Of a DNA stretch of 64,000 nucleotides, positions 1 to 7,924 are shown in pieces. The first letter of the stretch is position 1. The number at the start of each line of letters is the position of its first letter. The position numbers were made by a program, and so were the translations under genes. The stretch covers positions 3,410,001-3,474,000 of the forward strand of contig NZ_CP098480.1 of NCBI RefSeq assembly GCF_023702715.1. Direction: 5' to 3'. The DNA comes from Acinetobacter sp. C32I (GTDB lineage Bacteria; Pseudomonadota; Gammaproteobacteria; Pseudomonadales; Moraxellaceae). The notes beneath the pieces were generated by a model, which was not told the origin of the DNA, did no database searches, and saw only the letters and a list, made by a program, of their open reading frames with translations.

Positions 1-9
1 AATACACAT

Positions 10-37
10 AAAAAAGCCACCTTCGGGTGGCTTTTTT
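10..37. terminator. Bidirectional intrinsic terminator
   Basis: A perfect 12-bp inverted repeat (AAAAAAGCCACC / GGTGGCTTTTTT) closes on a TTCG tetraloop, with A and T runs at the two ends so it can stop transcription from either side. It lies 15 bp past the stop of mnhG and would end the mnh operon. Confidence 0.9.
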
Positions 38-52
38 ATTGCTCGCTTTAAA

Positions 53-427
53 TTAATCCTTTTTCAATGGATGGCGACGATAACGTTGCCAAGGCAATGG
101 ACGATTTAAAGCTTCTGGCACATCACCACTGGTTGAACGTAAGCGTAAATGGATGGCTGCTTGTGCCATCAAATTGGCCGATACAGGGGCAGTGATAAAG
201 GCAAATAAGGTAATCAGTAGCTCAGCAAACCCAAAACGACCATGCATTGCAGCAAAAATCATGGCTGCGATCAGAAAGCTACCAAGGCCTAAAGTACTGG
301 ATTTGGTCGGTGCATGCAGACGCATAAATAAGTCGGGGAGGCGAATCATGCCAATCGAACCGATCAGCATAAAGAACGCACCAAACACCACAAAAAATGA
401 AACGACAATCTCAAGAATCAGTTGCAT
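53..427 (-). CDS. mnhG: Na+/H+ antiporter subunit G (MnhG/PhaG)
   Basis: Small inner-membrane subunit of the Mrp/Mnh multisubunit cation/proton antiporter, which expels Na+ (or K+) in exchange for protons. The 124-residue protein has three hydrophobic segments (about residues 5-30, 40-62 and 65-90) and the family's conserved stretch MIRLPDLFMRLHAPTKS (about 27-43), then a basic soluble tail. It is the last gene of the operon, 11 bp after mnhF and just before a strong terminator. Length is normal for MnhG. Function as part of the complex is inferred from family and synteny. Confidence 0.92.
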   Translation of the reverse strand: MQLILEIVVSFFVVFGAFFMLIGSIGMIRLPDLFMRLHAPTKSSTLGLGSFLIAAMIFAAMHGRFGFAELLITLFAFITAPVSANLMAQAAIHLRLRSTSGDVPEALNRPLPWQRYRRHPLKKD

Positions 428-438
428 AGCATTGCTCC

Positions 439-714
439 TTAGTCAATTACATGACCTGTAGTGAAGTAACGAGCAAGCGCGGCAGTAGAGACAAAGCCGA
501 GCATTGCAACCAAGAGTGCACCTTCGAATAGATTGGTGCTGACCCAATAAATGCCTAAGACCACGATCAGACAGGTGGCATTGAGAAATAAAGTATCGAG
601 TGCCAAGAGTCGATCAATCACCGAAGGGCCCGCAATCAGGCGAATCAAGCACAGAAACATAGAGATGGTAATGGCAATTAAACCGATACCCAATGCATAA
701 GGCAAAATAGTCAT
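439..714 (-). CDS. mnhF: Na+/H+ antiporter subunit F (MnhF/PhaF)
   Basis: Membrane subunit of the Mnh antiporter. The 91 residues form three transmembrane helices with the family signature RLIAGPSVIDRLLALDTL near residues 25-42. Its start overlaps the mnhE stop by 4 bp (ATGA), a sign of translational coupling. Subunit F is required for assembly and activity in characterised Mrp systems. I see nothing unusual in length or composition. Confidence 0.92.
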   Translation of the reverse strand: MTILPYALGIGLIAITISMFLCLIRLIAGPSVIDRLLALDTLFLNATCLIVVLGIYWVSTNLFEGALLVAMLGFVSTAALARYFTTGHVID

Positions 715-1238
715 TTATTTGCTCCTTCTGTAATCTTGACATCAAAGATTTCGATTAAAGGCGTTTCATAACGTTTTTTAATGTCTTGAATATCCAGTTC
801 GGTATTATCTGAACTGAGTGCATGTACCAGAATATCTCCACGTTCCTGATCGATTCCGGCTGAAACCGTACCCGGTGTGGTGGTGATAATCATCGCCAGC
901 AAAGTATTCACTTGTTCATGTTCAGTTTCCAATGGAACGCGATACCATTTAGGGTGTAATTGATCCATTGGACCAAGCACCATTTTGGCAACACGGAAGT
1001 TGGAAATCACAATATCCCACAGCACTACAAAGACCAGTTTCATCGCAGGAAGCCAATGAATATGCGGTGTTCTGGCAATAAATGGACTGACCAGCCGTGC
1101 AATCACCACAGCGAGAATCAACGCCATTAAAATATCGGTCAGATCCAGACTATGCGCCAGCATCAACCAGCTCAAGAAAATCAGCACTGACACAAATGGA
1201 TGTGGGAACCAACGCTCCAGCAAAGATAGTTTTTGCAT
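711..1238 (-). CDS. mnhE: Na+/H+ antiporter subunit E (MnhE/PhaE)
   Basis: Subunit of the Mnh cation/proton antiporter. The 175 residues begin with a membrane domain of two to three hydrophobic helices (about residues 15-110) and continue into a cytoplasmic domain containing the family's TTTPGTVSAGID stretch (about 119-130). The start codon shares one base with the mnhD stop (TGATG) and the stop overlaps mnhF by 4 bp, so D, E and F are translated as a coupled set. Confidence 0.92.
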   Translation of the reverse strand: MQKLSLLERWFPHPFVSVLIFLSWLMLAHSLDLTDILMALILAVVIARLVSPFIARTPHIHWLPAMKLVFVVLWDIVISNFRVAKMVLGPMDQLHPKWYRVPLETEHEQVNTLLAMIITTTPGTVSAGIDQERGDILVHALSSDNTELDIQDIKKRYETPLIEIFDVKITEGANK

Positions 1239-3049
1239 CAGTGATCCTCCATTGGCTTTAACTGTGTGCTATTCGGAATGGTCGGTGCTTCGAGGACTTG
1301 CTCCGCAATTTGGCGTTGCTTATATTCAGAAATATGTTCGCCTTGTAAGGTTGGCTTAGAAATAATATCTGGAATCAGCAAGGCGTTCGGATCTTCAACT
1401 TCACCACCATACTTGGTTTCAGGTAAGTAGCTTGGATCATAAGGCTGTACGCTGATCGGGCGACCTTGTGCATCATGTTTCAGAATGGTCTGGTTATAAA
1501 GCGCGTGATTCTGAATTTGCTGTGCTGTTGCAAGCGTATAGTTCTGAATCGGCGCTGCACAAACCACATAAAGCATTAATGCGCCAAGTAAAATATAGAT
1601 CGCAGTATCATTCCGCTTTGGTGCAAGCTCGGGTAGGGCTTGATACTCAGCATAAGCCGCTTCATTCTGATCTTCTTCAGGTGGTGTTGCACGCCAGAAC
1701 AAAATAAAGCCAACGCGTGTCATGGCAATAATGCTGAGCAAGCTCACAATCAGAATCACTGCGATGATCCAGCCTTGATAGGGTGTCTCAGCAGTAGCTT
1801 GCAAGATGAAGACTTTACCTAGAAAGCCGCTGAATGGAGGTAAACCTGCCATCATTAAGGCGATGGTAAAGTAAGTAAAAGCAGCTGCTTTTTCCTGTTT
1901 GATTCGTGGTGCAACTTTTAAATGATCTTTAAAAGCGCCACGTTGCGAGGTCATCCAGCCACAGAATAAATAGAAAGCTGCTGCGATCAAGGTACTGTGA
2001 ACTAAATAATACAGTGCTGCGGCCCATGCCTGTGTATTGAACATGGCAATTGAAATCAGCAAAGTACCAATCGATGACAGCACCATGAAGCCAACAAAAC
2101 GGCGTAAGCGTTCAGCGCCAATTGCACCAATTACACCATAAAGGGAAGTCACCAAACCAATGATCAACAAGCAATTCTTGAAAATGCTTTGTGCCATGGC
2201 ATCATCAAACACAGTGCCATTGACACGTAAAATGGCATAAATACCCACTTTGGTCATAATGGTAAAAATCGCAGCGACCGGTGTGCTTGCAACCGCATAG
2301 GTTTTCGGTAACCAGAAGCCGACAGGCAACATCGCAGCTTTAATACCAAACACCACAAACAGCAATAGTCCACCTGCAACGGCAAGCTTGTGCTGATCGC
2401 CATCTAGACTTGATACCAGACGACCGACATCAGCCATATTCAAACTGCCGACACTGCCGTAAATCATGCCTAGACCAATCAGGAATAGGGCAGAGGCCAG
2501 CAAGTTAATGGTGACGTAATGCACCCCAAGCTGGAAACGTGGACGACCTTGACCATGCAATAACAGCACATAAGAAGCCATCAGCAGGATTTCGAAGAAG
2601 ACGAATAAGTTGAATAAGTCGCCTGTCAGGAAGGCACCTGTGATTCCCATGAGCAGGAAATGCACCATGGTATGGAAATAGCGCCCACGTGTATCCCAGT
2701 TCTCACTGGCATACCAAATCACGGGTACTGCAAGAATATAGGTCAGGACCAACATAAAGGCAGATAGGCGATCAAGGACTAAGACAATCCCGAATGGCGC
2801 CGACCATTCACTGAGCTGATAAACTGTAATTTGGCCTGTGCTGGCAATACTCAGATAGCTGATTGCCGTGATTAAGCCCAAAACGGCCGAAGCAATACTA
2901 ATTCCGCGACGCCAAGGTTGACGCCAATCTTGCTTTAAAGAACCTGAACCTGGATTGCCCAATAACACCAGAATAAAACTGGTGAATGCTGGAATTAAGA
3001 TACTGATAATTGGAGCGTGAGCGTGCCAGAAACTGTAAAAATCAAACAT
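1238..3049 (-). CDS. mnhD: Na+/H+ antiporter subunit D (MnhD/PhaD)
   Basis: Large proton-translocating subunit related to NuoM/NuoN of complex I. Most of the 603 residues form about 14 transmembrane helices. The conserved region around residues 235-275 (FGIKAAMLPVGFWLPKTYAV, then a Thr-Pro-Val motif) is typical of the proton channel family. After the last hydrophobic helix (about 485-505) there is an unusually long hydrophilic tail of roughly 95 residues; many MnhD proteins are nearer 500 residues. The start overlaps the mnhC stop by one base (TAATG). Confidence 0.93.
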   Translation of the reverse strand: MFDFYSFWHAHAPIISILIPAFTSFILVLLGNPGSGSLKQDWRQPWRRGISIASAVLGLITAISYLSIASTGQITVYQLSEWSAPFGIVLVLDRLSAFMLVLTYILAVPVIWYASENWDTRGRYFHTMVHFLLMGITGAFLTGDLFNLFVFFEILLMASYVLLLHGQGRPRFQLGVHYVTINLLASALFLIGLGMIYGSVGSLNMADVGRLVSSLDGDQHKLAVAGGLLLFVVFGIKAAMLPVGFWLPKTYAVASTPVAAIFTIMTKVGIYAILRVNGTVFDDAMAQSIFKNCLLIIGLVTSLYGVIGAIGAERLRRFVGFMVLSSIGTLLISIAMFNTQAWAAALYYLVHSTLIAAAFYLFCGWMTSQRGAFKDHLKVAPRIKQEKAAAFTYFTIALMMAGLPPFSGFLGKVFILQATAETPYQGWIIAVILIVSLLSIIAMTRVGFILFWRATPPEEDQNEAAYAEYQALPELAPKRNDTAIYILLGALMLYVVCAAPIQNYTLATAQQIQNHALYNQTILKHDAQGRPISVQPYDPSYLPETKYGGEVEDPNALLIPDIISKPTLQGEHISEYKQRQIAEQVLEAPTIPNSTQLKPMEDH

Positions 3050-3432
3050 TATGGCTCATCCTCACGTGGGTCATAAGTCAAGGTGGGTTCTTCTTTCGAG
3101 TCGACATGGTCTGTACCAGATTCATAACGACTGCGTAAGGCAAGTTGCACGATAAAGGCGGTGGTAGCGAAACCAATCACAATTGCCGTTAACACCAGTG
3201 CTTGTGGGAGTGGGTCGGTCACTTTGGTGGCCTGAGTCAACACCGCAGGTGCATTGATTTGCAGACGGCCCATGGCAAATAGGAACAAGTTCACGGCATA
3301 GCCAATCATGGCTAAACCAAGGACCACTGGAAATGTTCTGGCACGCAGAATCAAATAAATACCTGTTGCCGTGAGTAAGCCAATCCCTGACGCGAGTAAA
3401 AATTCAATACTAATCATTTTGATTATCTCCAC
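3049..3432 (-). CDS. mnhC: Na+/H+ antiporter subunit C (MnhC/PhaC), NuoK-like
   Basis: NuoK-related membrane subunit of the Mnh antiporter. Three transmembrane segments fill residues 8-30, 35-55 and 78-102 of 127, including the conserved PLPQALVLTAIVIGFATTA stretch (about 73-91). A short acidic tail follows. The start lies 23 bp inside the end of mnhA, so it is probably coupled to it. Length and sequence are ordinary for the family. Confidence 0.92.
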   Translation of the reverse strand: MEIIKMISIEFLLASGIGLLTATGIYLILRARTFPVVLGLAMIGYAVNLFLFAMGRLQINAPAVLTQATKVTDPLPQALVLTAIVIGFATTAFIVQLALRSRYESGTDHVDSKEEPTLTYDPREDEP

Positions 3433-6262
3433 CTGGGATCGGACCAGCCATACTAGAGTGACGCGAGTCTCCGAGTACGGAGATCAACAACATGGCAGCC
3501 CCTACAACGGTAATGTAGACCCCTGTATCAAATGCGACTGCAGAGGCAAGATGCATTTTTCCAAGCAATGGCGCTTCGACATAAATATGTGCACTGGTGA
3601 GGAAAGGGCGAGCCCAGAACCACGCGATAATACCAGTGAGACCTGCAATGGTTAAACCTGTTCCAATCCATAACTCATAGAGACGACCTGATTTGGCTTT
3701 GATCATCTGTTCGGTCTGGTCTTGACCCAATACGATGTATTGAATAATCAGTGCCATTGAGGTAATCAAACCTGCAATAAAGCCACCACCCGGAAGATTA
3801 TGCCCACGCATGAAGATGTAGACACTGACCACCAAGGCCAGTGGCAAGATCCATGACGCCGTGATACGGAACATCAGCGGTGAAGGGTTGAAACGATAGG
3901 TTAAGCCTTGGGTCATGGTAGTTCCATGTGCACGCATACCATCCATCAGACATAGCGCACCAATGGCGGCAATGCCGAGTACGGTAATTTCACCGAAGGT
4001 ATCGAAACCACGGAAATCAACCAAGATCACATTGACCACGTTTGAACCACCACCTAACGGAATTGCCTGTTGCATAAAGAACCACGAGATTGAGTTGTGA
4101 TCGCGGGTTAACAGCAACCAAGTGATCCAACCAATACCTAAACCACCTGCGATGGCAAGGCTGGCATCTCGCCAACGGCGTGAACGGCTTGATTCGTACG
4201 GGGTGAGTTGTGGCAGTAAAGACAAACTCATCAGTAATAAAACAGTGGTCACCACATCGACTGTAATCTGAGTCAATGCCAAATCGGGTGCAGAAAGGGT
4301 CACAAAAACCATGGTGACCACCAAGCCGACTGCCCCACTGATCAGGACGGCTTTGATACGTTCATGATGGAACCACAGCATCATCCAGCAACCTGAGAAC
4401 AGGGTTAGCCAGAGTACAATCGCCACCCACGGTGCATGGGTGAGTTCACGTGTGCCTGTGGTTAAGCCTTGGTTGAACAGTGGTAAGCCGACCATGATGA
4501 TGCTAAACAACACAATCCAGAGGATATAGCTTTGCAAAGAACCATTTTCGGTCTTCTGTTTAATCTTGCGGCTGATCAGTAATAAATTTTTCAAGAATAG
4601 ATCAAACAGAATCTTGCCTTGGAATTTTCCAAGATAAGGATCTAAGTCGATTTTACGAATACGCCCCTCTTTTGCCAGTGCAAAGTAGAAGATTGATCCA
4701 CCGATTAAGGCAATCAGACTCATGATCAGGGGGGCGTTGATGCCATGCCAAATCGCAAGATGAACGCCTTCAAATTCAGGCTGTGCCAAACTTGCACGAG
4801 TGACACTGTTGACCATTGTCCCTGCAAATAGGGCAGGGAGGATACCGACCAAAATACATAAGGTTGCCAAAATGATGGCAGGTAAGCGCATACCGAAATG
4901 CGGTTCGTGTGCATCTTTATTCGGGACGTGTTTACCAACAGGACCATCAAAGAACACCCCATGAACGAGGCGAATCGAATAGCTGACTGCAAAAATACCC
5001 GCTAAAGTAGCGACAATGGCCGAAATCACCATCACTGGACCAGACAAGTTGGCCAATAGCTCGGTAAAGAACATTTCTTTCGAGATAAAGCCATTGGTCA
5101 GTGGTACACCCGCCATTGAGGCAGCAGTGATCATGGTGAGAGTGCCTGTAAATGGAAGCAGTTGCCAGATGCCACTGAGCTTGCGTAAATCGCGTGTGCC
5201 CGTTTCATGGTCAATAATCCCTGCAATCATGAACAATGCCGCTTTAAAGGTGGCATGGTTGATGATGTGGAAAATTGCGGCAGCCACCGCCAATGGCGAG
5301 CCTATACCGAGTAAACATACGATTAAACCCAAATGACTAATGGTTGAATAGGCCAAAAGTCCTTTTAGGTCTTCTTTGAAAATTGCAAAACCTGCGGCCA
5401 TACATAAAGTGAACAGGCCGACAAAAGTCACGATATTGTGATACAGCGCAGCACCAATAAAAATAGGAGCTAAACGCGCCAACAAGAAAATCCCTGCTTT
5501 GACCATGGTTGCAGAATGCAGATAGGCTGACACAGGGGTCGGCGCTGCCATCGCATTCGGTAACCAAAAATGGAAGGGGAATTGGGCACTTTTGGTGAAT
5601 GCACCTAACAGGATCAGCAATAATGCCGGAACAAACAGCGCATGTTGCTGAATGGTATCTTTCATCAATACCAATTCATCAATCTGATAGGTACCCGTGA
5701 TTTGTCCAATCAGTACAAAACCACCCAGCATGGCCAAGCCGCCCATACCTGTAATGGTCAGAGCCATACGCGCGCCACGCTGAGCAGCTTCATATTGGCT
5801 CCAGTAACCTACCAATAGGAAAGAGGAGATACTGGTCAGCTCCCAGAACACCAATAAGATGATCAGGTTATTTGAGAGTGAAATCCCCAGCATGGCGGCC
5901 ATAAACAGCATCAACAGCTGGTAGAGTTTACTGAGAGAATTTTTAGGACTGAGATAGTAATAGGCATAAATATAAATCAGAGTGCCGATACCGCTAATCA
6001 GCAGACCAAACAATAGACCTAATGCATCTAGGCGAAAACTCAGATTAATTCCAAGCTGTGGAAGCCAGTCCCAGCTTTGTTGCAGGGTATTGCCCTGAAG
6101 AACCGTTTCTGCCTGAGTTAAAAGTAAAATAAAACAACTAAGGCTGATGCCAATCGCCCCAAGTGCCGTCACGCCACGCGAAATACGCTGTAATTGTGAG
6201 ACAAGGGTGGTGCCGAGTATGAGCGGTAATAAGATAATAATCGGTAGCACACTGGTATCCAT
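3410..6262 (-). CDS. mnhA: Na+/H+ antiporter subunit A fused to B (MnhA/PhaAB)
   Basis: Largest subunit of the Mnh/Pha antiporter and first gene of the six-gene operon. The first ~500 of 950 residues are a NuoL-like proton channel, with conserved KSAQFPFHFWLPNAM near residue 225 and then a Pro-Thr-Pro-Val-Ser motif. A middle membrane domain follows, and the last ~160 residues correspond to MnhB (FRITASWILPLALVVSVYIF, then GHNLPGGGFIAGL, about 795-835). No separate mnhB gene exists here, which matches the fused A/B type of operon known in Pseudomonas and relatives. The gene starts at an ATG preceded by a 7-bp hairpin rather than a clear ribosome site. Confidence 0.94.
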   Translation of the reverse strand: MDTSVLPIIILLPLILGTTLVSQLQRISRGVTALGAIGISLSCFILLLTQAETVLQGNTLQQSWDWLPQLGINLSFRLDALGLLFGLLISGIGTLIYIYAYYYLSPKNSLSKLYQLLMLFMAAMLGISLSNNLIILLVFWELTSISSFLLVGYWSQYEAAQRGARMALTITGMGGLAMLGGFVLIGQITGTYQIDELVLMKDTIQQHALFVPALLLILLGAFTKSAQFPFHFWLPNAMAAPTPVSAYLHSATMVKAGIFLLARLAPIFIGAALYHNIVTFVGLFTLCMAAGFAIFKEDLKGLLAYSTISHLGLIVCLLGIGSPLAVAAAIFHIINHATFKAALFMIAGIIDHETGTRDLRKLSGIWQLLPFTGTLTMITAASMAGVPLTNGFISKEMFFTELLANLSGPVMVISAIVATLAGIFAVSYSIRLVHGVFFDGPVGKHVPNKDAHEPHFGMRLPAIILATLCILVGILPALFAGTMVNSVTRASLAQPEFEGVHLAIWHGINAPLIMSLIALIGGSIFYFALAKEGRIRKIDLDPYLGKFQGKILFDLFLKNLLLISRKIKQKTENGSLQSYILWIVLFSIIMVGLPLFNQGLTTGTRELTHAPWVAIVLWLTLFSGCWMMLWFHHERIKAVLISGAVGLVVTMVFVTLSAPDLALTQITVDVVTTVLLLMSLSLLPQLTPYESSRSRRWRDASLAIAGGLGIGWITWLLLTRDHNSISWFFMQQAIPLGGGSNVVNVILVDFRGFDTFGEITVLGIAAIGALCLMDGMRAHGTTMTQGLTYRFNPSPLMFRITASWILPLALVVSVYIFMRGHNLPGGGFIAGLITSMALIIQYIVLGQDQTEQMIKAKSGRLYELWIGTGLTIAGLTGIIAWFWARPFLTSAHIYVEAPLLGKMHLASAVAFDTGVYITVVGAAMLLISVLGDSRHSSMAGPIPGGDNQND

Positions 6263-6271
6263 GTCGATGAT

Positions 6272-6288
6272 TTAGGTCGAAGACCTAA
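6272..6288. promoter_or_regulatory. Hairpin just upstream of the mnhA start
   Basis: A perfect inverted repeat, TTAGGTC-GAA-GACCTAA, sits 9 bp ahead of the mnhA start, where a Shine-Dalgarno would be expected. In the mnh transcript it would form a 7-bp stem close to the start codon. A role in translational control is only an inference. Confidence 0.45.
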
Positions 6289-6377
6289 GGGGTGAATTTT
6301 CTTTCAAGACTTACAGGCACTCAAAGAGAATACCAAAAACTTTAAATCTTGAAGCCCAATCAAGTTAACGGAGGCAG

Positions 6378-6398
6378 CAAGTTGTATTGCACAACTTG
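6378..6398. promoter_or_regulatory. Palindrome in the mnh upstream region
   Basis: Perfect 8-bp arms CAAGTTGT and ACAACTTG are separated by 5 bp, about 116 bp upstream of mnhA in an AT-rich gap of 255 bp. This could be an operator for the antiporter operon or an RNA hairpin. The rest of the gap shows nothing I can name. Confidence 0.35.
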
Positions 6399-6517
6399 AA
6401 AATAAAAAAATGCGATTTATTTTACTATAAAATATCAGTAAAAATCTGATGTTATTACATGAAACAAACAACATCATTTGATTGAAAACATTTCAATTTC
6501 TGTTTTTTGATACGCCT

Positions 6518-7900
6518 TTATAACGGGGTTTCTTGCGGTGTATCATCTATCTTGAGCAGGTTAAGTAAATTGTTCTTTTCTTGTTCGTTTAAATCCTGAA
6601 TTTGCTGGAATAAATCATCGACTTTGCTGGTCAATGGATCGGCTTGCAGCAAGGTATGGGTTTGCACGGAATGTGCTGTTTCGGTCTGGGTGAGGCCTTG
6701 ATATAAATTTGAAAGCTGTTGCTGTGATGCTTCTAGATTAAGTTGATACACCCCTGTTGGGTCCAGTTTTAAACATTGGTAATGTAAGGCATGTTCAAGC
6801 AAGGCATCTCGATTGCCTGAGACGATGATTTGTAGACAAGGAAAAGCTTGATGGAGACGCTCCAAAATTTCCGCACAATTATTTTGATCAAGTTGATGGT
6901 CAATTTGATCAATCATCAAAATCCCTTCACCTTCTAAACAAGGATTAAAACAATGCTGATTCAGCAAGCACAGCCGACGACTAATGTCTCCAACTAAGGC
7001 AATCCAGGTTTTAAGTGAAGCAGATAGTTGTTGAAAAGGGATCAGTTGATCGTGATAACGCACCATCAATTGGAGTTTTGGCACGTACTGAATATAAATA
7101 TCACTTAACTCAGGAAAAACCGTATGCAAACTGTTTTTCAAGGCATAAAGATTCGGTGCAGAGAGTTGCTTGGGGTGATTAATCAGCTCTTGTTGTAGTT
7201 CCTGTAATATTTCAGATTGATTTTGTTGATTAAAATCATTGCCCATTAGACGTCTGACAATGTGTGCGGAATGCGCATTTTCGACATCGCTAATCTCGCG
7301 TAGCCACTCAAAAAAACGGGTAAAGGTGGTGTAGGGTATGGCGGTCAAATCATAGGCCGAGATTTCTTGCAGGGTTCCCGGTGTATTTTTACTTTGTAAA
7401 TTGATGTCTTGTACGAAGCGTTCAGCAGGATAGTAGGCGATCAAAGGCAAGCCGAATAATGGATCTTGTAGTCCTGTTTTTTGATACAACGTCACCATTT
7501 GGTCAAGTTGTTGGGTCTCCACTTGGCTAATCCCAACCCCTTGACTATTAAATGTTTTGTAGAGTTTCCATGTGCAGCTTTGGGTATCGGTCTGTTGGGC
7601 GGAGCTACTTTCGGTTAGAGTTCCTGCGAGTTCGTTGCTCATACGGACTTGAATTTGAATTTTGGCTTGCAGGCGATTGAGCATAATATCTTGATCAGCA
7701 ATCACCACACCTGCAGTACGAATATCTTTATAGCGTGCAGAAAACCAGGTCAGACTCTGGTAGATATTTTTTAAAATGCTGCTTTTGCCTGTGGCTTGGT
7801 CGCCAAGGATCAAGGTGATGGGGCGTTGTTCGGGATCAAATTTGAGATTTAAATCCCGAAACATGCCAATGTGTTTGAATTGAACCGATTCAAGTTGCAT
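6518..7900 (-). CDS. AAA/SMC-like ATPase with degenerate Walker B
   Basis: A 460-residue ATP-binding protein of the RecF/SMC-like class (AAA_23/AAA_21 type). A typical N-terminal strand pattern leads to Walker A GDQATGKS (33-40). A conserved YYPAER patch lies at 156-161, a signature-like QLSASLK at 291-297, and a Walker B-like ILMIDQID at 327-334. The Glu expected after the Walker B Asp is Gln332, and the usual Thr-His-Ser switch is Ser-Gly-Asn (361-363), so the protein may bind ATP but hydrolyse it poorly. The start is supported by GAGG about 7 bp upstream. It follows the helicase gene by 24 bp. No TOPRIM domain is visible. Function unknown. Confidence 0.8.
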   Translation of the reverse strand: MQLESVQFKHIGMFRDLNLKFDPEQRPITLILGDQATGKSSILKNIYQSLTWFSARYKDIRTAGVVIADQDIMLNRLQAKIQIQVRMSNELAGTLTESSSAQQTDTQSCTWKLYKTFNSQGVGISQVETQQLDQMVTLYQKTGLQDPLFGLPLIAYYPAERFVQDINLQSKNTPGTLQEISAYDLTAIPYTTFTRFFEWLREISDVENAHSAHIVRRLMGNDFNQQNQSEILQELQQELINHPKQLSAPNLYALKNSLHTVFPELSDIYIQYVPKLQLMVRYHDQLIPFQQLSASLKTWIALVGDISRRLCLLNQHCFNPCLEGEGILMIDQIDHQLDQNNCAEILERLHQAFPCLQIIVSGNRDALLEHALHYQCLKLDPTGVYQLNLEASQQQLSNLYQGLTQTETAHSVQTHTLLQADPLTSKVDDLFQQIQDLNEQEKNNLLNLLKIDDTPQETPL

Positions 7901-7924
7901 GAGCTGACCTCAATCAAGAGCGCT

